Below are positions 20,861 to 34,040 of a stretch of 64,000 nt of DNA, piece after piece (the stretch's first letter is position 1; the number at the start of each line of letters is the position of its first letter). A program made the position numbers and the translations under genes. The notes beneath the pieces were generated by a model. The model saw only the letters and a list, made by a program, of their open reading frames with translations, was not told where the DNA came from and searched no databases. Origin of the DNA: Hepsetus odoe (Eukaryota; Chordata; Actinopteri; Characiformes; Hepsetidae); NCBI GenBank assembly GCA_017165825.1, contig CM029376.1:19604367-19668366 (forward strand), read 5' to 3'.

Positions 20861-23414
20861 TATTTAATACAAGTGGGAAAAAACACAGTCTCTGCATCCA
20901 CAAAGTCATAAGTAATGTGCAAATTATCTGAACTGTCTCCCTCCCTTTGAATTTTAAGAAATGGAAATTGCTAAGTAACATCATATAATATGCTTAAAAT
21001 GTTAAACCAAGCCTAAAAGGCTTATCAATATATGTCATATATGTATTTTTAAATGCCCCTTTTATTTACATTTATGTTCTGGTAATAACTTTACCAGGAA
21101 TCCACGAGGAGCTTGAAATAACACAGCCATGTGTTGAGGAATGCAAGGCTAAAACATATGCTGAAAACTTGTGGGATTGCTTCACAATAATGGATCCCTT
21201 AGAATCAAAATAGCAAATATACACACTTCTGAAAAAAGCTGACCTTGACCCTTAGAAAGCTGCTAAGGAATGTGCAGACATACAACAATAGCTGAGTATT
21301 TCATTTGAATGCCAAAGATAGCACCATGGCATGCCTGGTTTAATGAGCTTATTAGGTAGAGCTATATTCATATTTTATTGAATGGAAGAAAAGAACAAAT
21401 TAATTAACTGAATGGTTCACTGCAGTACTTAGCAGAAACTGATTCTAATTTCCTAAAGGCAATGCAAACAAGTCAAACTAGAGTAATGTTTTGAGATATA
21501 TTGCAGTTTAAAATTCATTTTTATTCTGTTTTGCCAAAAACTTACACAATAATCTTAACTTTCATTGTTGTATGGTTTAATACAGTATAATTATGAATTA
21601 TCCAAGCAGTATTGCTGCTACCACCTTGGCTGGCTATTCCTTTAAAACAAGAAAACTGCGGAAGTTAGTAAAAACAAAGAGTTAAAACTTATAAATCCCC
21701 TAAATTCTCTGTATTCTATGGACTATTTAATGACCTTCACTTGTCTTTGGAAACTCTTTATTATGAGAGAAATTGGAAAGCATGAAATTAGTTTGCTCTG
21801 ACTGAAACAAAGCTCAATATTATTGTTGGCTGACACAAGTATTTACAATAGCAGCGGGAGGGGAAAACAGTGTTACATTCTCTCTAACTCCCAGCAAGTG
21901 GAGGAATGCTCTGTTATTTCTCTCCCTACTTCACGCATGTTTTTAAAATTTTGCGTTATGCCACACCCTCCCTCTTCTGCTTCTGTACTGGAGTTGCACA
22001 CACCCTTGACCTTCATATCCAGCAACCCAGCTCAGATTTTTTTCCCTATCTCTCTACCCCCTACCCAGATTTGACAGATTCCTGGCAGGACTATGAGTGG
22101 GACTGGTGGGAAGAGTGCTTGTCTTTCTTAAATGTGTGCATGCACACTGACTCTGCGAAACCAATTACAATTCATTTAAGTTCTTTCTGTATATTTCTTT
22201 TCTCCTGTTTAGTAATTCATGGACTGAGCCAGTTCAGTTCTTTGCCATATGAATGTATCTATAGCTGCTTTCAGCCAGCTGCTGGTATAAACTGGGTAGT
22301 CTTGAAAGGCCAAGCAAAAGCATGGGGAAATGGACATCATGAACAGGTGGCCAATACTTACGACAGGGCAAACACAGTGGGCATGAAGTGTCAAATTTCT
22401 CTGTGCAGGCCTTTCACAGCAGGCACAGTAGAATGACCTTCCTGAGTCCAGCATAAGCATTTCATAAGTGCTCTTCAGTCTGGCTTTGGCTTACAAGTGC
22501 TGGTTTAATCATTTATTTTGTGATGTTCAAGAGCTTTGGATGCTACCCTAATACTGGAGTGTCACTACAATCATGTTTATGCACCACATACAATCATACT
22601 GCAATGTTACATAACCTCTAGTTTATTAATGATAATATGAGCATTCCAAGTTGCAAGTAATGTTGCAAATGCATGTGTTTTGTTCCATTCTTGCAGCCTT
22701 TTCAGGAATTTAACAAGAAGACACCCAAAATAAGAGATGTGGTATTACAGGTTTGCTTTCATATTTATTCTAACCAAATAAATCTCTTAAACCTTTTTAA
22801 ACATTAAAACGGAAAATAATGAACCTACCTTGAGTGCACCAATCTGCCACTGTGTGCCACCGTTATGTTACTTTGTTTTCTGGAAAAAAAGGGGAAAAAT
22901 AAAGGGGATTTTTAAGGGATTTTTAAGTATTTCACAAAAAATATCCACAGTTGCAATACTGTATAGTGTATAAAGTGTATATAACTATATCACATTGGTA
23001 ATGCGCATGAAAATCAGCTGTGCTGCATTTGCTTGGTCAAGGGTGTAGACCAGTCAAAGTGCTTTTTTCCCTTTTCCTTCAAAATGCAACCCCACCCACT
23101 GCTCTCCACTTTTTCATCATTGCCCTCAGAGGGCGACAGTCAGTGACTGAAACAGATACTGCATAAACACCCAATACAGAGAGCATTCCTTTACACTAAC
23201 CTAAGCCGTGAGTTTATCAGGGTATACACACACCCAGACACCCAGAATCTTTTGTAAAACGTCTGTTGAATTCATTGTCTTAAATCACACATATAAAAAG
23301 CTCAAAGGATAAGTTATTAAGCCAACTGAAGGTGCAATTAAATTATTATCCTCTGCAACACTCCCTTAAAATAAACTTTCAATCCTTCTTTCAATCGCTC
23401 TGGATTAAGCCCCC

Positions 23415-23434
23415 TTTTTTTTTTTTTTTTTTTT
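23415..23434. repeat. poly-T tract
   Basis: This is a run of about 20 T inside the ahnak long intron. It could be the A-tail of an old minus-strand retroposon, but no body was recognised next to it. Confidence 0.9.
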
Positions 23435-24678
23435 GTTTTGTAAGTGTTGCAGGAAAAATACAGAACAGGTCAAAAGTGCTGCAGGATGGTAAAGTTATCA
23501 CTAAAAGATGAAAAGTGAATATTCCAAAACATTAAAGTCGATTTAAAAGTGTCAAAACTGTAGAAAATGCAGTCCCAGTAGATATTCCTTCATTCACTTT
23601 GCTGCAGGTATTTAAAAATGATACTGTCAGGATGCAAAACATTACCTTAAAGTTTACCCACAGCGAAGCAAACCCACTATCATGAGTAAGTCATTTGAAT
23701 AAATCTTCCAGTCATGTTCTGCATTACCATTTCAAGTTACAAAGGATTCAGCATTACTCAGGAACTCTGTCTTGTTTAAACAGGACAATATTAAAGGATA
23801 TTCTTTTGGTTTCATGAATTTTCTGAGTCTAAAGCGGTGTTTGCTGTAATGTTGTGCCTCCCTCACTGTATCAAAACCAATGCCAGTGTTAGCAGTTAGT
23901 CAAAGCAACCCTTATCAGCTGCAAAGGCTCTTTGAGAGTAAGTGTGTCAGTATGGCTTATCACCAAACTAAACACACAATTACCTGAACAAGCAGTTACT
24001 GTAATGTAGCAACATATTAACTGATAGATATTACAGCAACTGAATCTCTGGATTTTAAATGTAAAACAGTTTGTATAGTTACACAACTAGCTAGTCAGCG
24101 TTAAATTAGACTAAACTTATGTCTTATTTTCTCTTTTTTTGACTACTTTATTTTCATTTCTGTCTTACTTTACAGATTACTATTTTGAGCAACTTATTTG
24201 GGCCATTTAAAGAATAAAAATGTGTTTTTGATGGAAAATGTAGAGAATGCATAATTTAGATATGCCTTTTAGTGAAATTAAAACTAAATAATACATGACA
24301 GAATATGATTTAAACTAACTTATATCAGCACCAATGTGATGTGAAGGAGATCATTCCAATCTATATCCGATTATGCTAAACAATGGAGAACATCTGTAAT
24401 GCATGCACAAACATTCTTAAGCACAAACATTGGAACAGTATGAATTATATGTTATAGTCTGTAAAAGCAAAATCAAATACAATGGGAAATGATCAAATAC
24501 AAGGGGAATGATGCAATCTTCTTTTGATTCCAGTGGGTCCCCAGCATGGTACAGGAGACGCCCTGTGTTCCGTACTTTTTAGTTTTTTTCATGTTCTCAA
24601 CATGTCTGATCTTATTAATCTACTCATTAAAATGCCCATTCTGGTAAAATGTGTGTGAGAGTTAAGAAAACATTTGCA

Positions 24679-24706
24679 GTGTGTGTGTGTGGGGGGGGGG
24701 GGGGGG
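24679..24706. repeat. (TG)n followed by a 16-G run
   Basis: About six TG units run directly into 16 consecutive G (24691-24706). It is a possible non-B DNA site (Z-DNA next to G-quadruplex) and prone to length polymorphism. Confidence 0.9.
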
Positions 24707-27700
24707 CTCCAGGACCAATTCACTAACCAATGCACTTTACCATGTACACTAATATAGTGCTTTCATATGAGTTGCATTAGACTTTAATTCTTTAAACTGT
24801 TCACACACACCCACAAAAAAGCATCTATATATAGCATTTTGTATATAGTTGCATTTTTTTAGCAAATATTCACAATTTTCTTTCTAGAGTCCAGAGCCTT
24901 TTTTAAGACACTCAGAATAAGAAATGCCTGCAATGGCTGGAGAAGGGGGAAAAACTTTCATGACATGTTGAAATCAGTACAGGCAGGTATTTGCCAGTGT
25001 AGACCTGCCCTAGAAAGTGTTACAGAAGAACTGTAATTATGTCTCCTCAGTGTGGTTTAACTTTAACTGTTAATGACTATTGAGGCATGCAAGAAAATAG
25101 CAATTTGCACGAACACTGTAAACAACATGATGCCCTGTCTTTAGGAGCTGTACAATCTTCTTAATATACAATCAGCAAAAATGCTGATTTCCAATAGGGA
25201 AACCTTACAATTTGGAGGTAATTTAATCTATGCTTAAAAACCTTTGGATTTTTAGGGTACAGTCCTGTAATCAGACAATGGAAAAAGTTGCTTGATGAGG
25301 AGAATGCATGTTTCCTTAGTTTTGAATCTCACCTGATACAACTGAGGGAGGCAGAGGCCTTCACACATGAGTGTTAGTGGTATCAATAAGACCAAACTGT
25401 TCATAAACAACAGTGGAATGTTCTTTTCAACATCCTAAGCATGCTATCATCTGAGATTATGAAAGCACAACTAGAACCTTTCACTGCTTTGTTGTTACAT
25501 TATACAGTTAGTTATTTCTGAGCTTAAGCTGAACTTAAATAGACATGGACCTGAAGCAATAAAGGCCAGGCTGGGTGGGTTTGTCACTGTGTTTGCATAG
25601 AGCAGCTGTGTACACTCCAGAGAGTGACATCCATGAGACTTCTGCTGATTTCTATTAATTCTGCTGTAATGTTGTTGAAGAGAAGTTTCCTTAGGCAAAA
25701 CCTGACCAGGATTTAACAGGACTAAATCAAGAGCAATGGTAAATATATTATGTATGCAGAAGAAGACAAAAAAAAAGGTACAATGCTAAATTGTGAAGTA
25801 AAACTCAATAAATATTAAAGCTTCTAGTTTTCTGTAGTTCATCCTAGTCATTGCATCTAAAGTTCGAGACACACCCTTTGCTGAATAAGAGAGCAGCCAT
25901 GGGCATGCCATCTCCCATGCTCGCAGAGCAGAGCACAGTGGGCCCCACCCTGGCCTCTAGTCACACACATTCCTTGATAGAGCCGTCAGGCCAGCTGGAA
26001 GAGCGCCCAGCCTCTCCTGCAGTGAGTAACTCCAAAGCAATGTCCTACACTTTGTCCAGTCACTCTGTTCACCCACTGTGCCTATACCACCAAAACAGGA
26101 TACCAATTTTATTACTTTTACTGATTATTATCCAGTGAAAACTATACGACTGGAATGATAATTCCCCAAGTTATGAAAAACATCCGAACCACCTTAGTTG
26201 CATGCAAAGTAGATTTTTAACACTGACTGAAATAACATTTAAAGCCCCAGAGAAATAAAAATGTATTCAGTGTGTGAAGCAGCAGTGAGGTTTCCCGCAG
26301 ACACCAATCATAATCGAAACAAGTCCCCAACCATCCTCCCACCAATGAACAAAAACAAAAGAGATTCTGTGACAAGATATTCTCCCCCTTTCCTTATGGC
26401 TTGTTCTTTTAATTAAAACACTGAACTGTCTGATTAGAGAAGTTTGCACTTTAGGCAGCAAATCAACCAAATAAATCAACTAGTTGTGGTGTCTGACAAG
26501 CACAAATGTTTCTCACATGTACTTTATTAATCTCTGTGAATATTAGAGTTATACTGCAGCAGGACCAACGGACTTCAACCAAGTGCTGACTCAATCATGG
26601 AAAAATGAGGATAACTACATTGTGGTAAAATATTCCATCTTCCCATCCAGATGGACTCAATCAAAAACCCACATCTGAACAAAGAACTTCAACCAAATGA
26701 TTGCATGCTCTGCAAAGATACAGGAAAACAAAAAAATAAATAAGCCAAAGCGTATGTTGTGTGCATTGAAGCTGCTGCTGATCTAAATTTTCCAGAAAGG
26801 CTTTTAAATAAGCTAAAGGCCATAGTGAAACTCTAATGACACCTACAGTCTTTGACATTAAATATATATATATTTATATATCCATAAATATAATTATATA
26901 AGCTTATTCCAATATGTAATCACTGTTGTTAAAATGAAACAATGAAATCAGAGTAAATGACAAGTGACTCTTCTCAGAATAAACCTTTACTAGTGTCAAT
27001 GTAGGTTTGTGTCAATTGTCATAATTGGAACATTCATCTTATGAATGCTCCCCTAAAATAAAATGATGCCACCAATTTTAATGAACACAAAACAATGCAA
27101 TGAGGAAATGAAAGTGTTACAGCCAACAAACCAACGTTTTCACTGACAGTTAGGGCGTGTGTAGGCAAAGTAAATGCAGACATGAGCTGAGTGCTCAAAA
27201 GTAGCTAGACTGGTTTGGTTGTAAATTAACAATCCCTTTCAGTCCCATAAAATACTAATTCAACTATAATGATGACATTATTTTTAAAATGAAAGCATTA
27301 CTCAATAAACATATAGCAATTAAGAAGACACAATAGCTGCACAAGATGCATCCATATCATGTGAATACGTTTGACAGTCATTCAGGCATCATTTATGGGA
27401 GTGGCTTTTTTGCCTCATTTTTGCCTCATTTTTGCCTGGATTTGCTGTTTGTTCTGCAATACTTCTGTCAAACAAAATTCCAGACAGCTGAAAAGGGTGT
27501 CTTAAGGACTGAATGACTCATAAATATTTCGTACCGATCTACAAAATAAAAGACAAGAAAGTCAATTTACACAATTATGCGCATATAGTCTGCACAGTTT
27601 TAGCTACATTAGCTACAGTTTTTCAGATTTACCAACGGGGACCAATTACCCATGGGGAAATAGACATTTTCAGAAAGTTTTTAAATTGTTTATAGTTTGT

Positions 27701-30239
27701 AGCATTTTCGGAGATTTTTGTAGCAATAGCAATGATATAGATCTGATAGAATCAGACTAAAAAAAGTGAACATAGCATTGGTATATCAATGCAGTATTCT
27801 GTGTTGCTGCAATGGCTGTGAAAAACAAAGGAAAATGGTATACATGTCAGGTCATGCCTAGTTTCACTTGCCTTGGAGATAAGCATATTGTTAATTCCCT
27901 ACATTCCTGGATGTTTTTTATGGACAGCTTTATAAACTTTTATGAAAAATGTTCATGGAAATTTAATCAATGAGATATTTCATCATGAGATATCTTCCCT
28001 AAAGGCTTGCATAGAGTTCATGAGCACCTGACCCCTAAGCCAAATAGCAAATCTAAAAAAATAATACCACAATAATAGCCACTTTAATTGGTCTCCTGTA
28101 CATCACAATCTGCTGCCACAATCCAGTAATGAAGATCAGATTATTCAGGACCAAATTGTTTCAATTGCAGGGCAAAGGTGTTGGATCGACCAACACTGCT
28201 ACCCCATAACATTTCAACATTAAACAATGCTCGGCTTGTTGCAACAATTCATTTAATAAATTGGGCTGGTAGCAACATCCAAGTTGTAAAAGATCTTGAC
28301 TGAACATGATCACGTTTCGTGTTGATTGATTCTTTTTGTCAAGTTCATTCTTGCAAGGTACGCAAGTCACAATTTTTACACGGCTCATAATGCTGCCACG
28401 CCTCTTTAAACCTTGCAGCCAAAGGAAATGATGTGCATTTAGCAAACTAGTTTTTTCATGTATATGTTTTGAAGATAAATACAGGCAATGAAAATACATT
28501 GATAAGCAAAATATTTAACCTTATTTTTTCCACAGTTCCATGCTCAGAGGTTTTGCACACAGTCCATAATGTTGAAAAAAAATTATATCCCAAAAAATGA
28601 ACAGCACATCATATGCCCAAACTAGAGCCTACAATAGAATCCAGTCACATGGGAAATGATGAAAAATCAATGTGTGGGTCTGAGTCACTGGGATGTTGGC
28701 GGAGGCTTTTTGCTCAATTGTTCCAAGCTTCCAAAGTCAGTGTTTCTCAACCATGGCTTAGACAAGCTGAAACATAGTGGAATAATGCAACAATGGCAGA
28801 GGTTTCAAAAACCCTGGCTGCATCAGAAGAATCACTGATGATCATCCCTCAGTCTTGCCTCATTGAACTAAATCACTTTTTTTTGTCAACAGCACTATGC
28901 CTGTGGTCCCTGCATATCTGTGTAATCTAAACAAACAACTTTTCAGATAAGTGTATCTGAAAGCTCTCATTGAGCACTTTATCAAGGGGCACTTTAATCA
29001 GAGGTGATACATTACTGATGAGAAAACAAACAATGAATATGACACTAGATTATTAAGAGGGTTTATCCTCCCTGCTGTTCTCCCACTGATGGAGGTAGCA
29101 AAGCCTCTTCAAGCCTGTAAGGAAATAACAGAGGAAGTGTGTGCAAGTCCAAACTCTTTCCGTTTCACACTGCCATAGAAAACTTCTCGGAGGCACCCCT
29201 CTTATCTAAACTAACAACAAGTCACAGAAGAAAGTGCTGCCTCCTTCTGAAATGAGCACTGATGTCTCAACACACATTCTATTCATGCTGGAGCTTGACA
29301 GAACCTAATTTTCACAATAGGTGACAGCATAGCAGCCAGTGATACAAACTGCTGGAAGAAAATGTTCAAATGTTTGAAAGGGCTTCACATTATCTCCCAC
29401 ATACTGTATCAGAACATCTCGCTGATATCCGCAGTCATATACACCCAACTGCAAAGAGGAGCAAGAAGGGTGTGGCAGAAGAGGGGGATGGGATCTAAAT
29501 GCGCAGTTCCTCAGATGCAACATCTATTCGACATCTATGTACAGGTTCACTCATCTAGGGAACAAAGTTTTCCTCAGAAAATCTAAGCTACCTTTTCTTT
29601 CAAGTAAAGCTTAAGCTCTATCTTTCACCGATTTCTCCACCCTCACAGAGAGATATTTACTGATATCTTCATTTGGAATAGGCGTTCTACCAAAGTTGAA
29701 TAAGAGCAGAGCAGAGCAGAGCATTTCTTCTCTTAAGCCACACTTTTTCCCTCTTGTGCTTCAGACCTGGTTTCAATTAGTAAATCTTTCCAAACCACTA
29801 CATTCCATCACCCCCACCCCCCACACCACCCCCTTCTTTCTCACTCCCCACGCCCTGGCCAGAATCTTAGGTTAAGAAAATCAAGGGGGGGAAATGAGAA
29901 TGACCAAACTCCACCCATTTCAGCTTCACTTTTGAGGACTTGGGAGTTTGTTTTAGTTAACCAGTCCAATTCAGTCTTTAAGCTCCATGAGGGCAAGTAC
30001 CAGAAAACTTTTTTTTTCCTTTTCCACCCAGTTTAAAAAACATGAAGCAGGATATCTATCCAAATCCATCTGGCTTTGGTCACATTTTGTAGGATACTGA
30101 AGCCCAGAAAAGCACAACCAGTCTTATTAACAGCAGCTCCACAAGCAAAATGGCCCAAAAGCTTAAACACAGAAAAGTGGCTCAGAATTAATACATGAAG
30201 GAGGAAAACACACAGTAAAAAGTTTTCGTGCGTTTAAAC

Positions 30240-30301
30240 TCCAGCTGCGCACGCACGCGCGCACAAGCAGGCACACACACATACACACTCACACACACAC
30301 A
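30240..30301. repeat. CG/CA-rich alternating purine-pyrimidine tract
   Basis: A GCGCACGCACGCGCGCAC-like stretch is followed by CA repeats, just downstream of the putative ahnak first exon. It is a simple repeat with unusually high CpG density for this window. Confidence 0.8.
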
Positions 30302-30668
30302 ACACATCCACGTTGCACAGCCAACACAGACTGCAGGGGTGGGGGGTTTCTTTGCATGGCATGCAAACACGCAACCACTGCTCTGGTCAGTCCTCGAGGT
30401 TTCAACAGCTGGCAGACAGACGCAGCTGTGCTGTTACAGCCATTAGACACAATTAAAGAATAGTGCGCGTGATGCCTAACAGAGCTGTCAATTGTCCAAA
30501 AATGCACACACACACCTCTTCTCCTGCACCCCCCCCCCCTTCCCCCCTCTCCCCCTTACACTTCAGGGTCTTCAGTCGAGGGGAGAAGCATAAATGGTTG
30601 TTTATGAACTGCAGCTTAGGTCATAAACAATTTTGGTGGCCCCAGATCAGACTAGAATAAGTTTTGGC

Positions 30669-30695
30669 TTTTTTATTTATTTATTTATTTATTTT
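30669..30695. repeat. (TTTA)n microsatellite
   Basis: Six TTTA units lie inside the start of the ahnak first intron, close to the donor at 30717. Confidence 0.9.
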
Positions 30696-30717
30696 CAAAA
30701 AAGAGTTTTCTTCTTAC

Positions 30718-30845
30718 CTGGAGCAGCCTCCAAAAAGTTCAACACCTCGGCATGAGCATCCTCAGCCGGCAACGTCTTTTCTGCCACAGCCCCGAAGTTT
30801 TCCCCCCACTGCGATCTGAAACTTGTCCTTGGAGAACTTACTTTC

Positions 30846-30850
<5 letters not shown>
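30718..30850 (-). other. ahnak: Putative ahnak non-coding first exon
   Basis: On the minus strand a GC-balanced segment ends GCTGCTCCAG|GTAAGAAG, a near-perfect donor with GT at 30717-30716. A GC-rich region with Sp1/KLF-like boxes lies just upstream. It contains only a very short upstream ATG frame. Linking it to ahnak rests on orientation, position and absence of any other gene nearby; the exact transcription start is unknown. Confidence 0.5.
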
Positions 30851-30885
<35 letters not shown>

Positions 30886-31260
30886 GCTGGAAAGCTTTTC
30901 TGACTGTTTTATTGCTCTCGCTCTCTCCCTTTCACTTTTGCGCTCTTCAGAGGCTTGTGCGGTCGTAACTTGGGGCTATGGAGAATGGCTGAGTGAAGGG
31001 CAGGGCAGGGATCTTCAGAAGGAAAGAGGGAGGGAGGGAACGGTGTGGCAGGAAGGCGTGGCCTGCCCCTCCCCTTATCCAACGATCACCGCCCACATCA
31101 CTCGCAGGCCGCAGTAGAAATGTGATCGCAAACGGGCGTGGCTTGCCATCACTGGGTGGGGCCTGTAGACAAGGGGCGGAGCATGGTGCCAAACTTGTAG
31201 GTTAGAATGAAAAGTGAACAGGGAGTGGTCGCTGACTGCCCACCCACTGTTGACACGGTA
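30851..31260 (-). promoter_or_regulatory. ahnak: Probable ahnak promoter, GC-rich
   Basis: This is the most GC- and CpG-rich stretch of the 31-kb neighbourhood. It contains GGGGCGGAGC near 31174 and several GGGCGTGGC/AGGCGTGGCC boxes (Sp1/KLF type). A 29-base T tract (30852-30880) separates it from the putative exon. No TATA box is obvious. The assignment is by context. Confidence 0.45.
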
Positions 31261-32535
31261 CGTTGAGGACGTGAAGTTTTAAAGGACGTGATTGTAGTTG
31301 AGAAGCGTTTAATGACAGCCGTAAGACCGCTGTGTTACTCCCCAAAACCCGATGAACAACTGAACCAATGATGGTGTGGGCTAAGCATGGTGGTTCCTAT
31401 GACTCATTCCTGGTTGAGACACTTCATCTTTCAGTCATGCAAAATGCAGCAGACGGATGTTCGCATGTACTCACTTCCATGAGCCGTTTTTAAAGAACCC
31501 ATAATAGAAAACCCAAGTGTTTTCAAGAGTTTTTAAATAGTTTGGGTGTGAAGCGTGGTTTGATAAAAGTATCCTCTGAAGTGCATTTATGGAAATTAAG
31601 TTGCAAAACTGCCTATCATGAATCGATGGCCTTTGTGACGTCATAAAACAAGCATTGGCCGCCAATTTAGGCTGAAGATATAAGGATGGTTTCTGCCTTG
31701 ATTGCCTTTGGGAACACAAAAACAGTCAATCAAAACTAATTATACATATTAAATTAAATATACTTTTTTTAAAAGCACTAAAGTTTATGGTCTCTTTATT
31801 GGATTTTTACTACTTTGAGTGTGTGCAAACAAAAGTAAATCATTTTTATTACATGCAAGTATCTGTAGGGAAATTAATCTACTACTTACTCTCAAAGTTC
31901 ACTTTATTGTATTATAGTTAGTCAGGTTCAGCACAGTTAATTTTGTATTTAATGTCATTTTGTTCTGTGTAGCTCACAGTTAATTACAATGACAAAGCAT
32001 ATGACAGCCTTTATTATTTCTACAATATATAATGATGATTTAATTAATTAGAATATTTATCTCAAAGTCAGAAACCTACTTTTGCAGAACATGATTTTCC
32101 AGTCATCATTTTAGAACTCGCCATAGGTGATTTCAGGTATTGTAGGGTTGGTTTCTATCATGGCTCTAGGGTTATCTTAATTGTTACAGAGCACACTCAG
32201 ATTACAGCCTCTCTTCCATTTTATGGTAAATTTAGCAGAACGTTTTGTTGATTTGTTGATTCAGTCATGTATACTTAGTATGTTAAAAACATATCACAAA
32301 TAGTACCGTTCTGATAATAGATAAATAAATAAAAATATATATACAATGATACAATGCATCAGAGATTGTTGTGTTTGGATTACTTAGCCACTGGTTAGAG
32401 TTCCTATATTGTCCACCATTAAAAGCACATACAATGGGCACATGAGCATCAAAATTGAAGCATGCAACAAGACTGTCTGGTCTAATTATTTATGTTTTCT
32501 TTTAAATCATATGAATGGCCTGCTGTATGTGTGTT
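31260..32535. other. Intergenic DNA, no gene seen
   Basis: AT-rich sequence with open frames under 85 codons and no recognised repeat. Confidence 0.6.
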
Positions 32536-32940
32536 GCTTACCTGGGAAGAGATGGCACCAGGAGACACTGTGGGAAGAAGGCAGTCAGGCAGAGGCAATG
32601 TCATACTCTGGGCAATGTTCTACTGGGAAACATCAGATCCTGAAATTTATGTGGATGTTATTCTGACACATACCACTTTCCTAAACATTGTTGCAGACCT
32701 AGGACATCCCTTCATGGCAAGAGTATTCCCAGATGGCAGTGGCCTCTGTCAACAGGTGAATGTGCTCTCCCACTCTGTAAGAAACATTCAGGAATGAATT
32801 GAAGAAAATGAAAAATAGTTTAAGGTGTTACCTTGAAATTCAAATTCCCCAGATCTCAGGTAAATTAACATCTGTGGGACGTGTTTGAAAAACTAGTCTA
32901 GTCTATGGAGGCCCCACTTCCCAACTGTGCTCAGAGCTGC
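32536..32940 (+). pseudogene. Tc1-type transposase fragment
   Basis: The plus strand encodes RWHQ, ILWAMFYWETSDPEIYVDV and FPDGSGLCQQ, then with frame breaks the remnants VRNIQE, a K(N)SLRCYL-like stretch, LWDVF and SMEAPLPNC. This is the C-terminal two thirds of a Tc1-like transposase and the same family as the fragment at 20.4 kb. The QDN catalytic motif is altered to QQV and the SPDLNPIE segment is deleted, so it is inactive. Confidence 0.7.
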
Positions 32941-33835
32941 TTTTATGGAGAGGATATTACAACACTAGGCACGTACTTGTATATATGCTCTTTTTCATAT
33001 GAAATATAAATACAGATGTGTATGAATTCGATCAGGTTAAGAGAGTTTAAAATAATTTTTGAACAAAATGTTTTGGAGTATTTGATTAAATCTTTGCAAT
33101 GGATTTTTAAGTTTGACAAAGATTTATTAAGTGAACTTTTGGACATATGATAATAAGAACATGTACAATTCTAAATAAAACTAGCACATAATCTTCAAAC
33201 ATGTGTGCATTAACTGATTTACATTGCTGCTGTGCTACCTGATAGACCTGTAATGCTAAACAAATGTTCCAAGCAGGCTCTTACATTGACAGTCTTTTAA
33301 GTTCTTCCTGTCTGTTATTTTACTGCAAAGAGATGTCAAGTTTCAAAGTATGCCCCACAGCTGCTGCCAGCGTTACCCAGTGTTATCAAAACAGCCTTTC
33401 ACTATGGCCTCTGACTGATTGCTCAAACCTCTTACAGAGTCCTCCTTTGTTCTAACCTTCCTTAACAACCATACGTTGCAAGTATTTACTTATATCTAAT
33501 GATCTTATATTAAAGATTTTTATATTTAAAACCCATTTAATGATGATTATAATGTAATGCATAAAGAACCTTTACATCATATAACTTTATCAATTTATGT
33601 GTTGATCAAAGGTTCTTAAAACTAATTCACATTCAAACATCTCAGTTGTCAAAATAGTTATTTTAAGGACCATTTTTGAAAGGCCCTCTAGAGAATCAAA
33701 ATGGTCTTTCATGCAAAGTACACCTTTTGAGAAACGTTTAACAGTGTATATTCATGAAACTTTCTTCAAGCAGCAACTCTTCTCAGTATTATTACTGTGG
33801 TAAAACATGACGTTGTATCTGTAAATGCAAATGTA

Positions 33836-34040
33836 GGGTGGCACTGGTAGTGGTAGGATACTTGCCTATGGACCTATGGTTCAAGAAGTCCCAGGTTCGA
33901 ATCCCACCTCTGGCACTACCACTACTGGGTCCCTGAGCAAGACCCTTAACCCTGAATTGCTCCAGGGGGACTGTCCCTGTAATTAGGACATGTAAGGATG
34001 GATAAGAGCGTCTGCTAAATGCCGTAAATGTAAATGTAAA
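33836..34040 (+). mobile_element. tRNA-derived SINE
   Basis: The head contains a TGGTAGTGG box A-like motif and a perfect RNA polymerase III box B, GGTTCGAATCC, at 33894-33904. The body reads GAGCAAGACCCTTAACCC and the 3' part GGATAAGAGCGTCTGCTAAA, a hallmark of teleost SINEs, ending in TAAATGTAAATG repeats. A similar GTAAATGCAAATGTA precedes the head, either the target duplication or an older SINE tail. Confidence 0.85.

Larger units (their letters stand above)
19466..30717 (-). other. ahnak: Long 5' intron of ahnak
   Basis: About 11.2 kb lies between the putative first exon and the next candidate exon. It is AT-rich and contains a decayed Tc1 transposase fragment near 20.4-20.85 kb, a poly-T tract (23415-23434), a TG/poly-G tract (24679-24706), and a GC- and CA-richer segment at 30.2-30.55 kb. 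The longest open frame here (21906-22436, plus strand) shows no domain or homology I recognise and is treated as chance. Long first introns commonly carry enhancers, but I cannot point to a specific one. Confidence 0.5.

Noticed and set aside
21906..22436. 176-codon plus-strand open frame as a gene
   Set aside because: It lies on the antisense strand of the ahnak intron, has low-information composition and no recognisable motif.
33836..33910. Functional tRNA gene
   Set aside because: Box A and box B are present, but the sequence does not fold as a full cloverleaf and continues into a SINE body and tail.
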